A stretch of 64,000 nt of DNA from Candidatus Blochmanniella pennsylvanica str. BPEN (GTDB lineage: Bacteria > Pseudomonadota > Gammaproteobacteria > Enterobacterales > Enterobacteriaceae). The DNA lies in assembly GCF_000011745.1 (NCBI RefSeq), contig NC_007292.1:248001-312000 (forward strand), in the 5' to 3' direction. This document shows positions 41,949-52,663 of this stretch, piece after piece. Numbering within the stretch: the stretch's first letter is position 1; each line of letters opens with the position of its first letter. The position numbers and the translations under genes are program-made. Under the pieces are notes generated by a model. It ran no database searches, was not told the origin of the DNA, and saw only the letters and a list, made by a program, of their open reading frames with translations.

Positions 41949-42998
41949 TTACAATTTCTGCAGTATTATAGAAATTGGTTTAGGTAATCCAATGACTGGA
42001 GGATGCATCAAATCATACCAAATCCCATCTTTTTTATAATTTAATTTTTTATGTGTATTAAGCAATATTGGTTTTATTTCTAAATCAATATTGCTTAATT
42101 TGTGTTTTAGAATATCCAGATTCATACGTTGATTATTATGAAGATTATAGTGTAACAACCACGTATTTAATATTTTAAGGGTGGAAAATTCAGGAAAACA
42201 AAATAATCCTCCCCATATTCCTTGATATGATCGCTTTTCGAGCCATATCATTTTCATTTGATACTGTTGTGACAATAACAATAAAAACCAGATAGTTTTC
42301 TTAATTAATTTTTTTTTAAGTTTCTTTCTGGGATATTGATCAACACAGTGATTTAGAAAAGATCGACAACCTTCTCGAAGAGGGCAATCATTGCAAAGTG
42401 GATACGTACTAGTACATATTAATCTCCCGAGATCCATCATGGCTTGATTAAAATCTGCAACTCCTATATTAGGAAGTAATTGCTTAATTAACAACCATAG
42501 TTTATTATTTACTTCAGAGCTATTTCTTGATAAAGAATAATCGAGAGCATAATATCTAATTAGTATTCGTTTTACATTACTATCAAGAATAGGATAATGC
42601 TGATCTAATGTTAACGATAATATAGCTCCTGCGGTAGATTTTCCGATACCAGGAAAAGAAACAAGCGTGTCGAAATCTTTTGGAAAATTGCCGTGATAAT
42701 GATTAACAATAATTTTAGCTGTTTTATGTAAATTCCTAGCTCGCACATAATACCCTAATCCGCTCCATAAAAATAATACTTCATCTAATTCTGCTGTCGC
42801 CAATTGTTTAATAGTTGGAAATTTTGAAATAAATCGTTCATAATAAAAAATTACAGTTTTCACTTGTGTTTGTTGCAGCATGATTTCAGATAACCAAGTC
42901 TTATACATTGTTTTATTCAATTGCCATGGAAAATCCTGCGTTCTATATTTATGATACCACAGTAACATTTTTTTTGAAAAAATAATATCTTGAGCCAT
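41949..42998 (-). CDS. mutY: Adenine DNA glycosylase
   Basis: Removes adenine paired with 8-oxoguanine. From the ATG at 42998 it has 349 residues (E. coli 350). The helix-hairpin-helix region GIGKSTAGAILSLTL, the catalytic Glu in SEIMLQQTQ, Asp in ILDSNVKR and the [4Fe-4S] cluster CTSTYPLCNDCPLREGC are intact. In the C-terminal domain that reads 8-oxoguanine, the E. coli FSH triad has become LSN. Upstream in-frame codons lack homology. Confidence 0.95.
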   Translation of the reverse strand: MAQDIIFSKKMLLWYHKYRTQDFPWQLNKTMYKTWLSEIMLQQTQVKTVIFYYERFISKFPTIKQLATAELDEVLFLWSGLGYYVRARNLHKTAKIIVNHYHGNFPKDFDTLVSFPGIGKSTAGAILSLTLDQHYPILDSNVKRILIRYYALDYSLSRNSSEVNNKLWLLIKQLLPNIGVADFNQAMMDLGRLICTSTYPLCNDCPLREGCRSFLNHCVDQYPRKKLKKKLIKKTIWFLLLLSQQYQMKMIWLEKRSYQGIWGGLFCFPEFSTLKILNTWLLHYNLHNNQRMNLDILKHKLSNIDLEIKPILLNTHKKLNYKKDGIWYDLMHPPVIGLPKPISIILQKL

Positions 42999-43220
42999 AC
43001 GTTTTTGTGCTATATAAAAATCAAATGTAATCACATGCTTACGCAATCAACTAAAACTTTTATTAAAAGGTATTGTTAAAAATTTAAAACAATTTTGCTG
43101 AATAGAAATACCTGATTAATGTGTTGTTAAAGTAACTATAGATATTTCAGTCAACTAACAAAATATAAAATTTAATTTTAATAATTAGTAATATAATTTA
43201 ATAATTATTTATTTTTAAAC
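42999..43220. other. Divergent spacer upstream of mutY
   Basis: About 220 AT-rich bases between mutY and the trmB remnant. It must contain the mutY promoter on the minus strand. Nothing else is recognised. Confidence 0.45.
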
Positions 43221-43475
43221 ATGTTAATGTCACTTTACAATAAACTACTTTTTGAGGAAAGTGATTTAACAATCATATTTCTAATTATTATTAGAAAACA
43301 GTGTCCATATATTAGTGCACATGCATTTGTTCATAACAGACGCATGTGCATATTTTTATTAAAATTTATAGATTTTTATCATCTAATTTTTATTAGAAAT
43401 AAAAAAATAATATCACAAACATTATTAATGTAGCACTGTACGTTGATTTGTCTCAATTAACACAACCGATTTTTT
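43221..43475 (+). pseudogene. trmB: Remnant of trmB (tRNA m7G46 methyltransferase)
   Basis: In E. coli trmB is divergent from mutY, as is this stretch. A 70-codon frame (43221-43433) aligns in order with the middle of TrmB. SAHAFVH-NRR-MC matches SAHEEGLSNLRVMC, FLLKFIDFYHL matches VLHKMIPDNSL, and RNKKIISQTLL matches HNKRRIVQVPF. The FFPDPWH core between the last two is deleted. The SAM-binding GFGMG segment is unrecognisable and the reading frame ends early. It cannot encode a working enzyme. Confidence 0.6.
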
Positions 43476-43940
43476 ATCCATTATTACAATTCCTAATTTA
43501 TTTCGTTTGTACTGACACTCTATCTCAAAAAAAATATAAATAAAAACAAAGAAAATATTTTTAAATACCCTTATTCACTTGAAATTTAAAATTTATAAAA
43601 TATGTATAATTACATCATCTATCAAAATTTAAAATTATCTTTTAATTGTAATCAAATTATACAAAACTAATAAAATTGAGTAAATTTCTTATTGTTATGC
43701 TCATTAAAAATTAATATGTATTCTTACATATAAAATAAAACTTTTTATATATAAATTAATATGATTAATTTAAATATTTGATGTATTATCATTTTTTTTT
43801 ACATTATTAAAAAATTTTTAAAATAACAAATAATAAAAACAATTTTAAAATTTGAACATTATTATCATAATTAATATTATTTCTAATACTTAGTTATTAT
43901 TTTTTATCCTATTTATATAGGAAATATTATTTTTTTGTAC
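43476..43940. other. AT-rich spacer between trmB remnant and yqgF
   Basis: About 465 bases, extremely AT-rich, with no frame or motif I can name. In E. coli a dozen genes (yggL to yggR) lie in this interval. Confidence 0.5.
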
Positions 43941-44375
43941 TTAAGATTTGTTTAACCAACTTTTTAAAATTACTCCAGCTGCAATTGCATTGATTTTAAT
44001 ATTCGATCTAGCACATAAATCATCATGATAATATTTAAAATAGTTTAAACGTGCTTCACTTGTACTAAAACGCTCATCATGCATTTTTACTGGAACTGGA
44101 AACAGTTCTTTGAGTTGAATGGCAAATATCTTTGCTAAAATTGTAATAGGTTGTTCGCTACCATCTATTTTTAAAGGTAATCCTACTACAAAAATCATTG
44201 GTTTCCACGTATTATAAATATCTCGGATACGCTTCCAATTAGGAACACCAGATTGCGACTGCAATACAGTCAGAGGTTGTGCAGTACAAGTCAATTTCTG
44301 ACCAATAGCTACTCCTATGTGCTTAGTACCAAAATCAAAACCCATAACTATGCCGACACAATTGACATCACGCAT
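43941..44375 (-). CDS. yqgF: Putative pre-16S rRNA nuclease YqgF
   Basis: RNase H-like fold protein for 16S rRNA 5' processing (also called RuvX), 144 residues from the ATG at 44375 (E. coli 138). [15 protein letters not shown] carries the first catalytic Asp, [14 protein letters not shown] the second strand, and [10 protein letters not shown] the conserved Glu. The ATG overlaps the yqgE stop by eight bases, indicating translational coupling as in E. coli. Confidence 0.93.
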   Translation of the reverse strand: MRDVNCVGIVMGFDFGTKHIGVAIGQKLTCTAQPLTVLQSQSGVPNWKRIRDIYNTWKPMIFVVGLPLKIDGSEQPITILAKIFAIQLKELFPVPVKMHDERFSTSEARLNYFKYYHDDLCARSNIKINAIAAGVILKSWLNKS

Positions 44376-44952
44376 GACCTGTCTGATCAGCAATATTATA
44401 AATATCAATTCCTAATATTTTTGCAGCTGCGCGCCAACGATCAATAATAGGAGTATGAAATAAAATTGTTTCATTAGCCGGAGCAGTAAGCCAAGTATTT
44501 TCCATTAATTCATGTTCTAATTGACCTTTATCCCATCCAGAATAGCCAAGCGCCACCAATACATCCTTTGGTTGATTAGGGGTTCCTAAAGTTTCTAAAA
44601 TATCTTTAGAAGTAGTAATCATAGCTTTTGAAGAAATGTTAACACTAGAACCAAAACCTTTTATAGGAGTATGTAAAATAAAACCTCGATCATCTAATAA
44701 GGGGCCTCCTGCAAATACTGGATTATCTAATCGAACAGACGGATCGCGCGTGGGGGATACAATCTTTAGATTGTTTAATATAGTCTCTACCGTACATCGT
44801 GTCACTAGTTTATTAATGACAATTCCCATAGCACCTGCGTCATTATGTTCACAAATATATACCACTGATTGTTTAAATAATGGATCTTGCAGTGCCGGCA
44901 TAGCTATTAAAAAATGATTTTGTAAATTTATTATCTTATGTGGTGTTAACAT
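44368..44952 (-). CDS. yqgE: UPF0301 family protein YqgE
   Basis: Conserved protein of unknown function, 194 residues (E. coli 187). [44 protein letters not shown] and [16 protein letters not shown] are family landmarks. The first seven residues extend beyond the E. coli start; MLTPHKI may be genuine. It is upstream of and coupled to yqgF. Confidence 0.93.
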   Translation of the reverse strand: MLTPHKIINLQNHFLIAMPALQDPLFKQSVVYICEHNDAGAMGIVINKLVTRCTVETILNNLKIVSPTRDPSVRLDNPVFAGGPLLDDRGFILHTPIKGFGSSVNISSKAMITTSKDILETLGTPNQPKDVLVALGYSGWDKGQLEHELMENTWLTAPANETILFHTPIIDRWRAAAKILGIDIYNIADQTGHA

Positions 44953-45049
44953 AAATTATTTATAAATTTATTTGTTAAAAATATAAAGTTTAAAAATTTA
45001 AATCAATTATTTTTTCTTAAATAATACACATCCTTGTTATCAATTATAA

Positions 45050-45700
45050 TTGATTGATTTCTGTGCAAACCGCTTTTCAATTTAAGTATTTTTTAATTGT
45101 TATGAACACATGGATTTGTGTTTTTTGTTAACACAATATTTATAATGAGAATATTTAAATAAAATTTAAATTAAACTAATAACATTTTAAATGCAAAAAA
45201 ATCAACAATTAATTATACAACATATAAGAATGTAGATTCTCAAATAACACATGCTGTAATTTTATTTTTACATTAAAATTAATCAAAATTACTACATATC
45301 AAAATATCTAAAAAAATATTTATATATACTTATATTTTAATATAGTTTTTTATAAAGACTAATAAAAATTACTGAAGTTAATTCAGCATATAAAATCTCA
45401 TTATATTTTATTATATTTAAAAAATTTATTTATTGTGTACTATATATTTCATAAAAATTTTTTAAAAATTAACTAACCTTAAATCATTATACTTGCATAC
45501 ATTGCAATTTTGTTTATACATAAAATTAAGTATTAATTTTATGTATAAACAACATGTATTTAAATTTTAATCTTTATCAAAAACTGACTACATAATTTTA
45601 ATTATTATCTAAACATATATATATTATATACAAGACCAATATCAATCTTCTTATTGTATGATCATTGATCAACACATTGTATATTCCCATATTAATAAAA
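45050..45700 (-). pseudogene. gshB: Probable remnant of gshB (glutathione synthetase)
   Basis: The 787-base gap between metK and yqgE corresponds to galP-gshB in E. coli, with gshB nearest yqgE. Read on the minus strand, GshB-like pieces occur in order. MGIYNVLI and NDHTIRR start at 45690 (GshB LGIVMDPI, INIKK). A broken stretch near 45275-45230 with NYSMCYLRIY matches GEPVPYCLARIP. LTKNTNPCVHN near 45131-45100 matches LTEINVTSPTCIRE. IEKRFAQKSI at about 45080 matches IEAEFPVSI. Stops and frameshifts are many. Identity is moderate inference. Confidence 0.5.
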
Positions 45701-45739
45701 TCATTACAAATCAACTTAAAAATAAGTATGTGAATACTA

Positions 45740-46909
45740 TTAAGGTGTACATTTCAAACCAGCCGCATCACGAAGAAGGTCTGCTTTATCAATTTTTTCC
45801 CAAGGGAAACATTCACGACCAAAATGTCCATAAACAGCTGTTTCTTTGTAAATTGGTCTTAATAAATCTAACATGGCAATTAAACCATAAGGACGAAAAT
45901 CAAAAAAATTTTTTATTAATTGCATTAAAATGTCATGTGATATTTTTTCTGTTCCAAAAGTTTCAATACTCATAGAAATTGGATGTGGAACACCAATTGC
46001 ATAGGATACTTGCAGCTCGCAGCGATCTGCTAATCCAGCCGCTACAATATTTTTAGCTACATATCTTGCTCCGTAAGCAGCCGAACGATCTACTTTTGAA
46101 GGATCTTTTCCAGAAAAAGATCCGCCCCCATGCCGACCTATACCTCCATAGGTATCTACAATGATTTTTCTTCCAGTTAAACCACAATCACTAATAGGAC
46201 CTCCGATAACAAAACGCCCGCCAGGATTAATAAGAAATATAGTGTTATTAGTTAACCATTTGTTAGGTAACACTGGTTTAATAATTTCTTCCATAGCAGC
46301 TTCTTTCAAATCTGTTAACTTTATATCACAAGCATGTTGAATAGACAAGACAACAGCAGTGATGCCAATGATCTTGCCATGCTCATAAGCAACAGTTACT
46401 TGACTTTTAGCATCTAATCCCAACCAAGGCAACACTCCACTTTTTCTCACTTGAGATTTTCTTTTAATCAAACGATGCGCATATGTTATCGGAGCAGGCA
46501 TGAAAACACTAGTTTCATTAGTAGCATATCCAAACATTAATCCCTGATCACCTGCTCCTCGTTGTAATGTACTTGTATTACCATGATCAATACTATATTG
46601 AATATCTGAAGATTGTTTATTAATTACACTCAATATTACGCAAGAATTTGCATCAAACCCCATATCTGAATGAACATAACCAATATCACGAATAGTGTTT
46701 CTAGCGATTTCTTCCATATTTACCCAAGCAGTAGTAGTAATTTCCCCGCCCATTATTACTATACCTGTCTTAACATAAGTTTCACACGCAACACGAGCTC
46801 TTGGATCCTGCGCTAAGATAGAATCCAATATAGCATCAGAAATCTGATCTGCAATTTTATCCGGATGTCCTTCTGATACGGACTCAGATGTAAACGAATA
46901 TTGCGACAT
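45740..46909 (-). CDS. metK: S-adenosylmethionine synthetase
   Basis: Makes SAM from methionine and ATP. It has 389 residues (E. coli 384). [20 protein letters not shown] at the start (ATP site), [12 protein letters not shown], the P-loop-like [19 protein letters not shown] and DLRPYG-like [12 protein letters not shown] are all intact. It is divergent from speB, as expected from the E. coli metK/speA-speB arrangement. Confidence 0.97.
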   Translation of the reverse strand: MSQYSFTSESVSEGHPDKIADQISDAILDSILAQDPRARVACETYVKTGIVIMGGEITTTAWVNMEEIARNTIRDIGYVHSDMGFDANSCVILSVINKQSSDIQYSIDHGNTSTLQRGAGDQGLMFGYATNETSVFMPAPITYAHRLIKRKSQVRKSGVLPWLGLDAKSQVTVAYEHGKIIGITAVVLSIQHACDIKLTDLKEAAMEEIIKPVLPNKWLTNNTIFLINPGGRFVIGGPISDCGLTGRKIIVDTYGGIGRHGGGSFSGKDPSKVDRSAAYGARYVAKNIVAAGLADRCELQVSYAIGVPHPISMSIETFGTEKISHDILMQLIKNFFDFRPYGLIAMLDLLRPIYKETAVYGHFGRECFPWEKIDKADLLRDAAGLKCTP

Positions 46910-47489
46910 TTTTTATATCCTTTTTAGTATCAAGTTCGTGACTTACATTAGTATGACCCAACATAGGTATAGTAAATTTATTTGAATTAATCATACGCAT
47001 AAAATTATTTTATGTAAATTACCAACATATCATACTTCCTTTTTGTATTTAATAGTAAAAAATATTATTAAATTTATATATCAAATATTGATAAAGTAGC
47101 TATATTAATAATTATTAATAGATTATGATCAAAATTTGCTGTAAATATGCCTGTTTCTAATACTTTTCATCTGATACTTATATAAGTATCATGATTAACT
47201 TAATTTTTTATGCGTTTATTCACTTATATTATTGAATCATGTTTTTAATTAATTTATTAAAAAGTAAAGTTATATTATTCAATATCATTGTGTATATAAA
47301 TTTAAAATTCTAACGATATTCAATACTTATACAAACCAAATATCTTATGTAATCATTTTATAATAAAATGTTTGCATCTTGTGTTGTAGAAAATAATTAA
47401 ATTAAAAAATAAATAAAAATAAGTCTTGTTTGTAATTCATTTACTATATAGATGTCATCATACATTTAAGTACAGGTTTATTTGAACAT
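46910..47489. other. Divergent spacer between metK and the speA remnant
   Basis: About 580 AT-rich bases that must hold the metK promoter on the minus strand. I found no readable gene. Most of the ancestral speA (about 2 kb) would have been deleted from here. Confidence 0.45.
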
Positions 47490-47590
47490 ATTTATAGAAA
47501 TTTTTTAAATTTGAGAAACTTGTTGAACTGCAACTGTGTCGACAGAGCATATAAAAAATTTTTAGAAATATTAATTTATACAAATATTCT
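47490..47590 (+). pseudogene. speA: Possible 3' remnant of speA (arginine decarboxylase)
   Basis: E. coli speA is immediately upstream of speB on the same strand. Here about 100 bases before speB read FLNLRNLLN and, in the same frame, CVDRAYKKFLEILIYTN. These resemble the SpeA C-terminal pieces YVQLDPKTLLT and DLDAELQQQFLEEFEAGLY with ten residues missing between them. There is no upstream frame. Short and judged by eye, so tentative. Confidence 0.3.
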
Positions 47591-47661
47591 ATTTAATTTT
47601 ACTCAAACTGTATTTTACATATAATAGACTGTTTATAAAATTAATTAAATAAAGGAAACAC

Positions 47662-48582
47662 ATGAACACTTTGAATTATAAAAATGATAGCTCCTTATTT
47701 TCAAATTCCTTTGGATTTTTACGATTTCCATTAGAATTCGATCCTTATAATAGTAATAGTGATTGGGTAATTACTGGAGTTCCTTTTGATTTGGCTACGT
47801 CTGGTCGCTCAGGAAGTAGATTTGGACCAACCGCTATTAGACAGGCATCTATTAATTTAGCCTGGGAACATTTTCGTTGGCCTTGGAACGTGAATATACG
47901 CAAGAATTTACACATAATTGACTGCGGAGATTTAATATATAAATCTGGAGACATACAAGATTTCACCAGTTCTCTACAAAACCATGCTGAAAATTTACTA
48001 ATGTCTGGAAAAAAAATGTTATCATTTGGAGGCGATCATTATATCACATTACCTATATTACGTGCGTATGCAAAATTTTTTGGAAAATTAGCAATAATAC
48101 ATTTTGACGCACATGCAGATTATTATGATAACGATAGTAAATATGATCACGGTGTTGTAATATTACATGCTCTTAATGAAAAATTAATAGATCCTGTACA
48201 TTCAATACAAATTGGTATTCGTACCGAATACAAAAAATGTTTCGGATTTACAGTGCTAGATGTAGAGTATATTAATGATACTAACATTGATGTTATCATA
48301 AATAAAATAACATCAATCGCTCAATCCTTTCCAGTATATTTAACTTTCGATATTGATTGTTTGGATCCAGCTATAGCACCTGGTACTGGGACTCCAGTAA
48401 TTGGAGGATTAACAAGTTACCGTGTATTAAAATTAATACGAGGTTTTCAACATTTAAATATTATAGGTATTGATTTAGTAGAGGTAGCTCCAGCTTATGA
48501 TTGCGCACAAATTACTGCTTTAGCAGCAGCTACAATAGGGTTGGAAATGCTTTATACTCAAGTGAAATCAAAGAAGAATTAA
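47662..48582 (+). CDS. speB: Agmatinase
   Basis: Hydrolyses agmatine to putrescine and urea. It has 306 residues, the same as E. coli. The binuclear Mn site is intact: GGDHY near 126, HFDAHADYY near 148 and [18 protein letters not shown] near 229. The protein is much closer to E. coli SpeB than to arginases. AAAGGAAACACATG gives a good start. Its usual substrate source, SpeA, appears lost at this locus. Confidence 0.95.
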   Translation: MNTLNYKNDSSLFSNSFGFLRFPLEFDPYNSNSDWVITGVPFDLATSGRSGSRFGPTAIRQASINLAWEHFRWPWNVNIRKNLHIIDCGDLIYKSGDIQDFTSSLQNHAENLLMSGKKMLSFGGDHYITLPILRAYAKFFGKLAIIHFDAHADYYDNDSKYDHGVVILHALNEKLIDPVHSIQIGIRTEYKKCFGFTVLDVEYINDTNIDVIINKITSIAQSFPVYLTFDIDCLDPAIAPGTGTPVIGGLTSYRVLKLIRGFQHLNIIGIDLVEVAPAYDCAQITALAAATIGLEMLYTQVKSKKN

Positions 48583-49077
48583 AAATTAATTTAATATGTT
48601 ATTCATTAATTAAACACTGTAATTAATCACACGAAAAAATAACATCGCATGATAAAATTGGTACTATATTTCAATGCTTAATACTGACATCAAATCAATA
48701 ATACTTATAATATTAATTATGTAACATATTAAATGATTATATGATTACAACACTAAATTTATAAATGATTTATAAATCAGATTGTTATTAAGTAATCAGC
48801 ACATTATGCTCTCATAAGATATTGCATGTTTCCTAATGCAGGTTAATACTGTTCAGTATATAGTAGTTGTTTACAATACATTAATTTTTTAGAGTTTCTA
48901 TGTTATTAATTAATTATTTTGAAAAATTAAATTTATTTTAAGTTATATATTATTTATTTTATTCAGTCGCTAACTAATAAACTAAACTAAAAATAGTGAT
49001 ATATAGATAAATAAAAATATTTTTCATCATCAATATATGACCATCTATATTGCTTCACATTTAAAAGGTTACCTATC
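48583..49077. other. Spacer between speB and pgk
   Basis: 495 AT-rich bases. In E. coli epd precedes pgk; one short stretch near 48950 could be read as an epd end, but the match is too weak to call. Short direct and inverted repeats (ATTTATAAAT) occur near 48760-48780. Confidence 0.45.
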
Positions 49078-50262
49078 ATGACTATGATCAAAATAACTGA
49101 TTTAGACCTAACGGGTAAACGTGTTTTAATTCGTTCTGATTTAAACGTACCTGTTAAAAATGGAGTTATTACTTCTAATAGAAAAATTCATGCATCATTA
49201 CCTACTATTAAATTGGCTTTAAAGAAAAGTAAACATGTTATGGTAACTTCTCATCTGGGTCGACCAATAGAAGGAGAATATAATGCTCAATTTTCCTTAC
49301 AGCCCGTGGTTGAATATTTAAAGAAACAATTGATTAATCGATATGTTAAAGAAGTGCGTCTGGTTAAAGATTATTTAGAGGGAGTAAACTTTATGGAAGG
49401 AGAGCTTTTAATTTTAGAAAATGTGCGCTTTAATAAAGGAGAAAAAAAAGATGATGAGATATTATCAAAGAAATACGCCATGTTATGTGATGTATTTATT
49501 ATGGATGCGTTTGGTAGTGCTCATCGTACACAGGCGTCTACACATGGTATAGGTAAATTTGTTTCTTTAGCTTGTTCTGGGCTTTTATTGCAAAAAGAGC
49601 TAGAAGCTTTAGGAAAGGCCTTATGTAATCCTATGAGACCAATGGTTGCAATAGTTGGGGGATCTAAAGTATCTACTAAATTGATTGTTTTAGATTCTTT
49701 ATCAAAAGTTGCAGATTATTTGATAGTAGGAGGAGGTATTGCAAATACCTTTTTAGCAGCTCAAGGCAAAAAAGTAGGTAAATCCTTATATGAAGAAGAA
49801 CTTATACCTACAGCAAAACGTCTTTTAGAAAATTGCGATATACCTATTCTTACTGATGTACGAGTAAGTACAGAATTTTCTGAAACTGCTCCAGTCACTA
49901 TGAAAGCTATAATTGATATTAAAGATAATGAGCAAATTCTTGACTTAGGTGATGAATCTATTACTCGAATATTAGATATTTTAAATTGTGCTAAAACTAT
50001 TCTTTGGAACGGTCCTATTGGAGTATTTGAATTTCCAAATTTCAGAAAAGGCACGGAGATGATATCTCATGCTATTGCTAAAAGTAATGCTTTTTCTATC
50101 GTTGGAGGCGGTGATACTCTAATGGCTATTGATTTATTTGATATTTCTAATCAAATTTCTTATATTTCTACTGGAGGTGGTGCTTTTTTAGAATTCATTG
50201 AAGGTAAAACATTTCCATCAGTAAAAATGCTTGAAAAACATGCTTTAAATAACATGAATTAA
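49078..50262 (+). CDS. pgk: Phosphoglycerate kinase
   Basis: Glycolytic kinase that forms ATP from 1,3-bisphosphoglycerate. It has 394 residues (E. coli 387). [47 protein letters not shown], the nucleotide loop [11 protein letters not shown] and GGGDTLMAI are intact. It is followed after 84 bases by fbaA, the ancestral pair. Confidence 0.97.
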   Translation: MTMIKITDLDLTGKRVLIRSDLNVPVKNGVITSNRKIHASLPTIKLALKKSKHVMVTSHLGRPIEGEYNAQFSLQPVVEYLKKQLINRYVKEVRLVKDYLEGVNFMEGELLILENVRFNKGEKKDDEILSKKYAMLCDVFIMDAFGSAHRTQASTHGIGKFVSLACSGLLLQKELEALGKALCNPMRPMVAIVGGSKVSTKLIVLDSLSKVADYLIVGGGIANTFLAAQGKKVGKSLYEEELIPTAKRLLENCDIPILTDVRVSTEFSETAPVTMKAIIDIKDNEQILDLGDESITRILDILNCAKTILWNGPIGVFEFPNFRKGTEMISHAIAKSNAFSIVGGGDTLMAIDLFDISNQISYISTGGGAFLEFIEGKTFPSVKMLEKHALNNMN

Positions 50263-50346
50263 CCAGTATTATATATGAAAAATATATACGACTATATTTA
50301 AATAGTCTTGTCGATGTATTCTTTCATTAACAACAGAAGAAAATAA

Positions 50347-51429
50347 ATGACTAAGATCCTCGATTTTACAAAACCAGGTGTAGTTACTGGAAACAATGTA
50401 CAGAAAATATTTGATTTTGCAAAAAAAAACAATTTTGCTTTACCAGCGGTAAACTGTATAGGAATGGATTCAATTAATGCTGCATTAGAATCTGCAGCTA
50501 ATATGCAGTCTCCTATTATTTTACAGTTTTCTAAAAAAGGATCTGCTTTCATGGCAGGATATGGTTTAAATAGTGATAAAAATGATCATAATACAGCAGT
50601 ATTAGGAGCTGTCTCTGGTAGTCTACATGTACATCATATTTCTAAACATTATGGTATTCCTGTTATTTTGCATACTGATCATTGTACTAAAAAAAATTTG
50701 CCTTGGATTAATACTCTATTGGATTTAGGTGCAAAGCATTTTTATGAAACTGGTAGTCCATTATTTTCGTCTCATATGATTGATTTATCTGAAGAATCTT
50801 TAAAAGAAAATATAGAAATTAGCTCACAGTATTTAAGTCGTATGCACAAATTAAATATGACTTTAGAAATAGAATTAGGTTGCACCGGAGGAGAAGAAGA
50901 TGGCATAGATCACCATCATTTGGATCGTTCACTTTTATATACAAACCCAGAAGATATAACTTATGCTTATGAAAAATTACATATTATCAGTCCTCGATTT
51001 ATTATAGCTGCATCATTTGGCAATGTACATGGTGTATACAAACCAGGCAACATACGATTGGATCCAAAAATTCTTCAAAAATCACAAAAATACGTTTCGA
51101 ATAAATTTGGATTACCTGACAATTTTTTAAATTTAGTATTTCACGGAGGATCTGGATCTACAGAAGAAGAAATTAAAGAAGCTATCAGTTACGGTGTTGT
51201 AAAAATGAATATTGATACTGATATACAGTGGGCTACTTGGGAAGGTATTTTAAAATACTACCAACATAATAAAAGCTTTCTTCAAACTCAATTAGGTAAT
51301 CCATATGGAAATGATCAACCAAATAAAAAATTTTATGATCCACGTATTTGGATTCGTGCAGGACAAAAATCAATGGTTAAGTATTTAGAAAAAATATTTT
51401 ACACCTTAAATGCTGTTAATATTTTGTAA
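50347..51429 (+). CDS. fbaA: Fructose-bisphosphate aldolase, class II
   Basis: Zinc-dependent aldolase of glycolysis, 360 residues (E. coli 359). Zinc ligands lie in HTDHCTKKNLPW near residue 110, NVHGVYKPG near 226 and VFHGGSGS near 264; the catalytic Asp is in the first. TGGEEDGIDH is the family loop. The start ATG at 50347 gives MTKILDFTKPGVVTG, like E. coli. Confidence 0.97.
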   Translation: MTKILDFTKPGVVTGNNVQKIFDFAKKNNFALPAVNCIGMDSINAALESAANMQSPIILQFSKKGSAFMAGYGLNSDKNDHNTAVLGAVSGSLHVHHISKHYGIPVILHTDHCTKKNLPWINTLLDLGAKHFYETGSPLFSSHMIDLSEESLKENIEISSQYLSRMHKLNMTLEIELGCTGGEEDGIDHHHLDRSLLYTNPEDITYAYEKLHIISPRFIIAASFGNVHGVYKPGNIRLDPKILQKSQKYVSNKFGLPDNFLNLVFHGGSGSTEEEIKEAISYGVVKMNIDTDIQWATWEGILKYYQHNKSFLQTQLGNPYGNDQPNKKFYDPRIWIRAGQKSMVKYLEKIFYTLNAVNIL

Positions 51430-51767
51430 AATAATTTTTTAATAACAAATTATAATATACTAGATTAGATTCGTGTATCGAATAAAATTCAAATTATATG
51501 AAGTTAAATTTGATGAATATTATTAATATTACGATTACGACAAATAAGATTTAATGAAATTTCAATACAAATAAATCATAAAACCTGTTTTTTGTTTATG
51601 GAGTGCAATGCCTACATGAATCATAAAAATATCTAATGTATGGTTTTAATTCCCATTGAATATCGTTTTTTGATCTATATAAAACGAAAATTATTATCAA
51701 ACATCAATAATAATAGATCAAATTAGTACATGCTAATTACATAATATACGTCTTGTATGGGTGTTGT
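51430..51767. other. Spacer between fbaA and rpiA
   Basis: 338 AT-rich bases; mscS and argO of E. coli are gone. No motif recognised. Confidence 0.5.
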
Positions 51768-52424
51768 ATGGTACAAAATAAATTAAAAAAATCAGTAGGT
51801 TGGGCGGCTTTAAAATATGTTCAATCTAGCAGAATTATAGGAGTAGGAACAGGTTCTACTGTTACATATTTTATTGAAGCACTAAACAGTATAAAAGAAA
51901 AAATAGAAGGCGTGGTTTCCAGTTCAAATTACTCATCTAATCAATTAAAAAAAATAGGTATTCCTCTATGTAATCTTAATAGCTTGCACGAATTAGATGT
52001 ATATGTTGACAGTGCAGATGAAATTGATTCACATATGCAAATGATTAAAGGTAAGGGTGGGGCTTTGACAAAAGAAAAAATTATTGCTGCTGCAGCTAAA
52101 AAATTTATTTGTATCGTTGACAGCAGTAAACAAGTAAATATATTAGGACGAGGTCCCTTGCCAATAGAAGTCATTCCTATGGCTCGCTCATTAGTAGCAA
52201 GAGAATTAGTGCGTTTAGGTGGTTTACCAGAATATCGGCATAATGTAATTACTGATAATGGCAATAATATCTTAGACGTATATAACATGAAGATTGTAAA
52301 TGCGTCGTTATTAGAAACCAAAATTAATAATATTCCAGGAGTAGTGAGTGTTGGTATATTCGCGAAAAGACGAGCAGATATAGTATTAATTGGAACAAGA
52401 GAAGGTATAAAAATAATTGAATAA
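51768..52424 (+). CDS. rpiA: Ribose-5-phosphate isomerase A
   Basis: Interconverts ribulose and ribose 5-phosphates. From the ATG at 51768 it has 218 residues (E. coli 219). [36 protein letters not shown] (catalytic Asp and Lys loop) and [20 protein letters not shown] are intact. Five upstream in-frame codons (TTG start) lack homology. Confidence 0.95.
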   Translation: MVQNKLKKSVGWAALKYVQSSRIIGVGTGSTVTYFIEALNSIKEKIEGVVSSSNYSSNQLKKIGIPLCNLNSLHELDVYVDSADEIDSHMQMIKGKGGALTKEKIIAAAAKKFICIVDSSKQVNILGRGPLPIEVIPMARSLVARELVRLGGLPEYRHNVITDNGNNILDVYNMKIVNASLLETKINNIPGVVSVGIFAKRRADIVLIGTREGIKIIE

Positions 52425-52525
52425 ATATTTTTATGCTAATAAAAAATCATATTTGAACAATATAAAACTAAAAATTATTGACAATTTATATGTCAGTATA
52501 AATTCAATATATTTTTAATATGATC

Positions 52526-52547
52526 ATTATCAAGATTTCTTGATAAT
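52526..52547. terminator. Hairpin between convergent rpiA and fau
   Basis: A perfect 9-base-pair stem (ATTATCAAG, loop ATTT). It lies 100 bases past rpiA and 116 past the end of fau on the other strand. No strong T-run, so a weak bidirectional terminator at best. Confidence 0.3.
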
Positions 52548-52663
52548 AAATGCAAATTAATTAATATTAATTGTTGAGAATATATAAAACTTTTATCCGT
52601 ATTCAAAAAATGTGATTATCACAAAACTAAATATTACAAACAACAATATTTCTCAAAGTATTT

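Noticed and set aside
45658-45975. 105-codon plus-strand frame over the end of metK
   Set aside because: Mostly antisense to the conserved metK coding region; a shadow frame.
48900-49010. epd 3' remnant before pgk
   Set aside because: Only a few residues can be matched (FSR and a stop); not distinguishable from chance.
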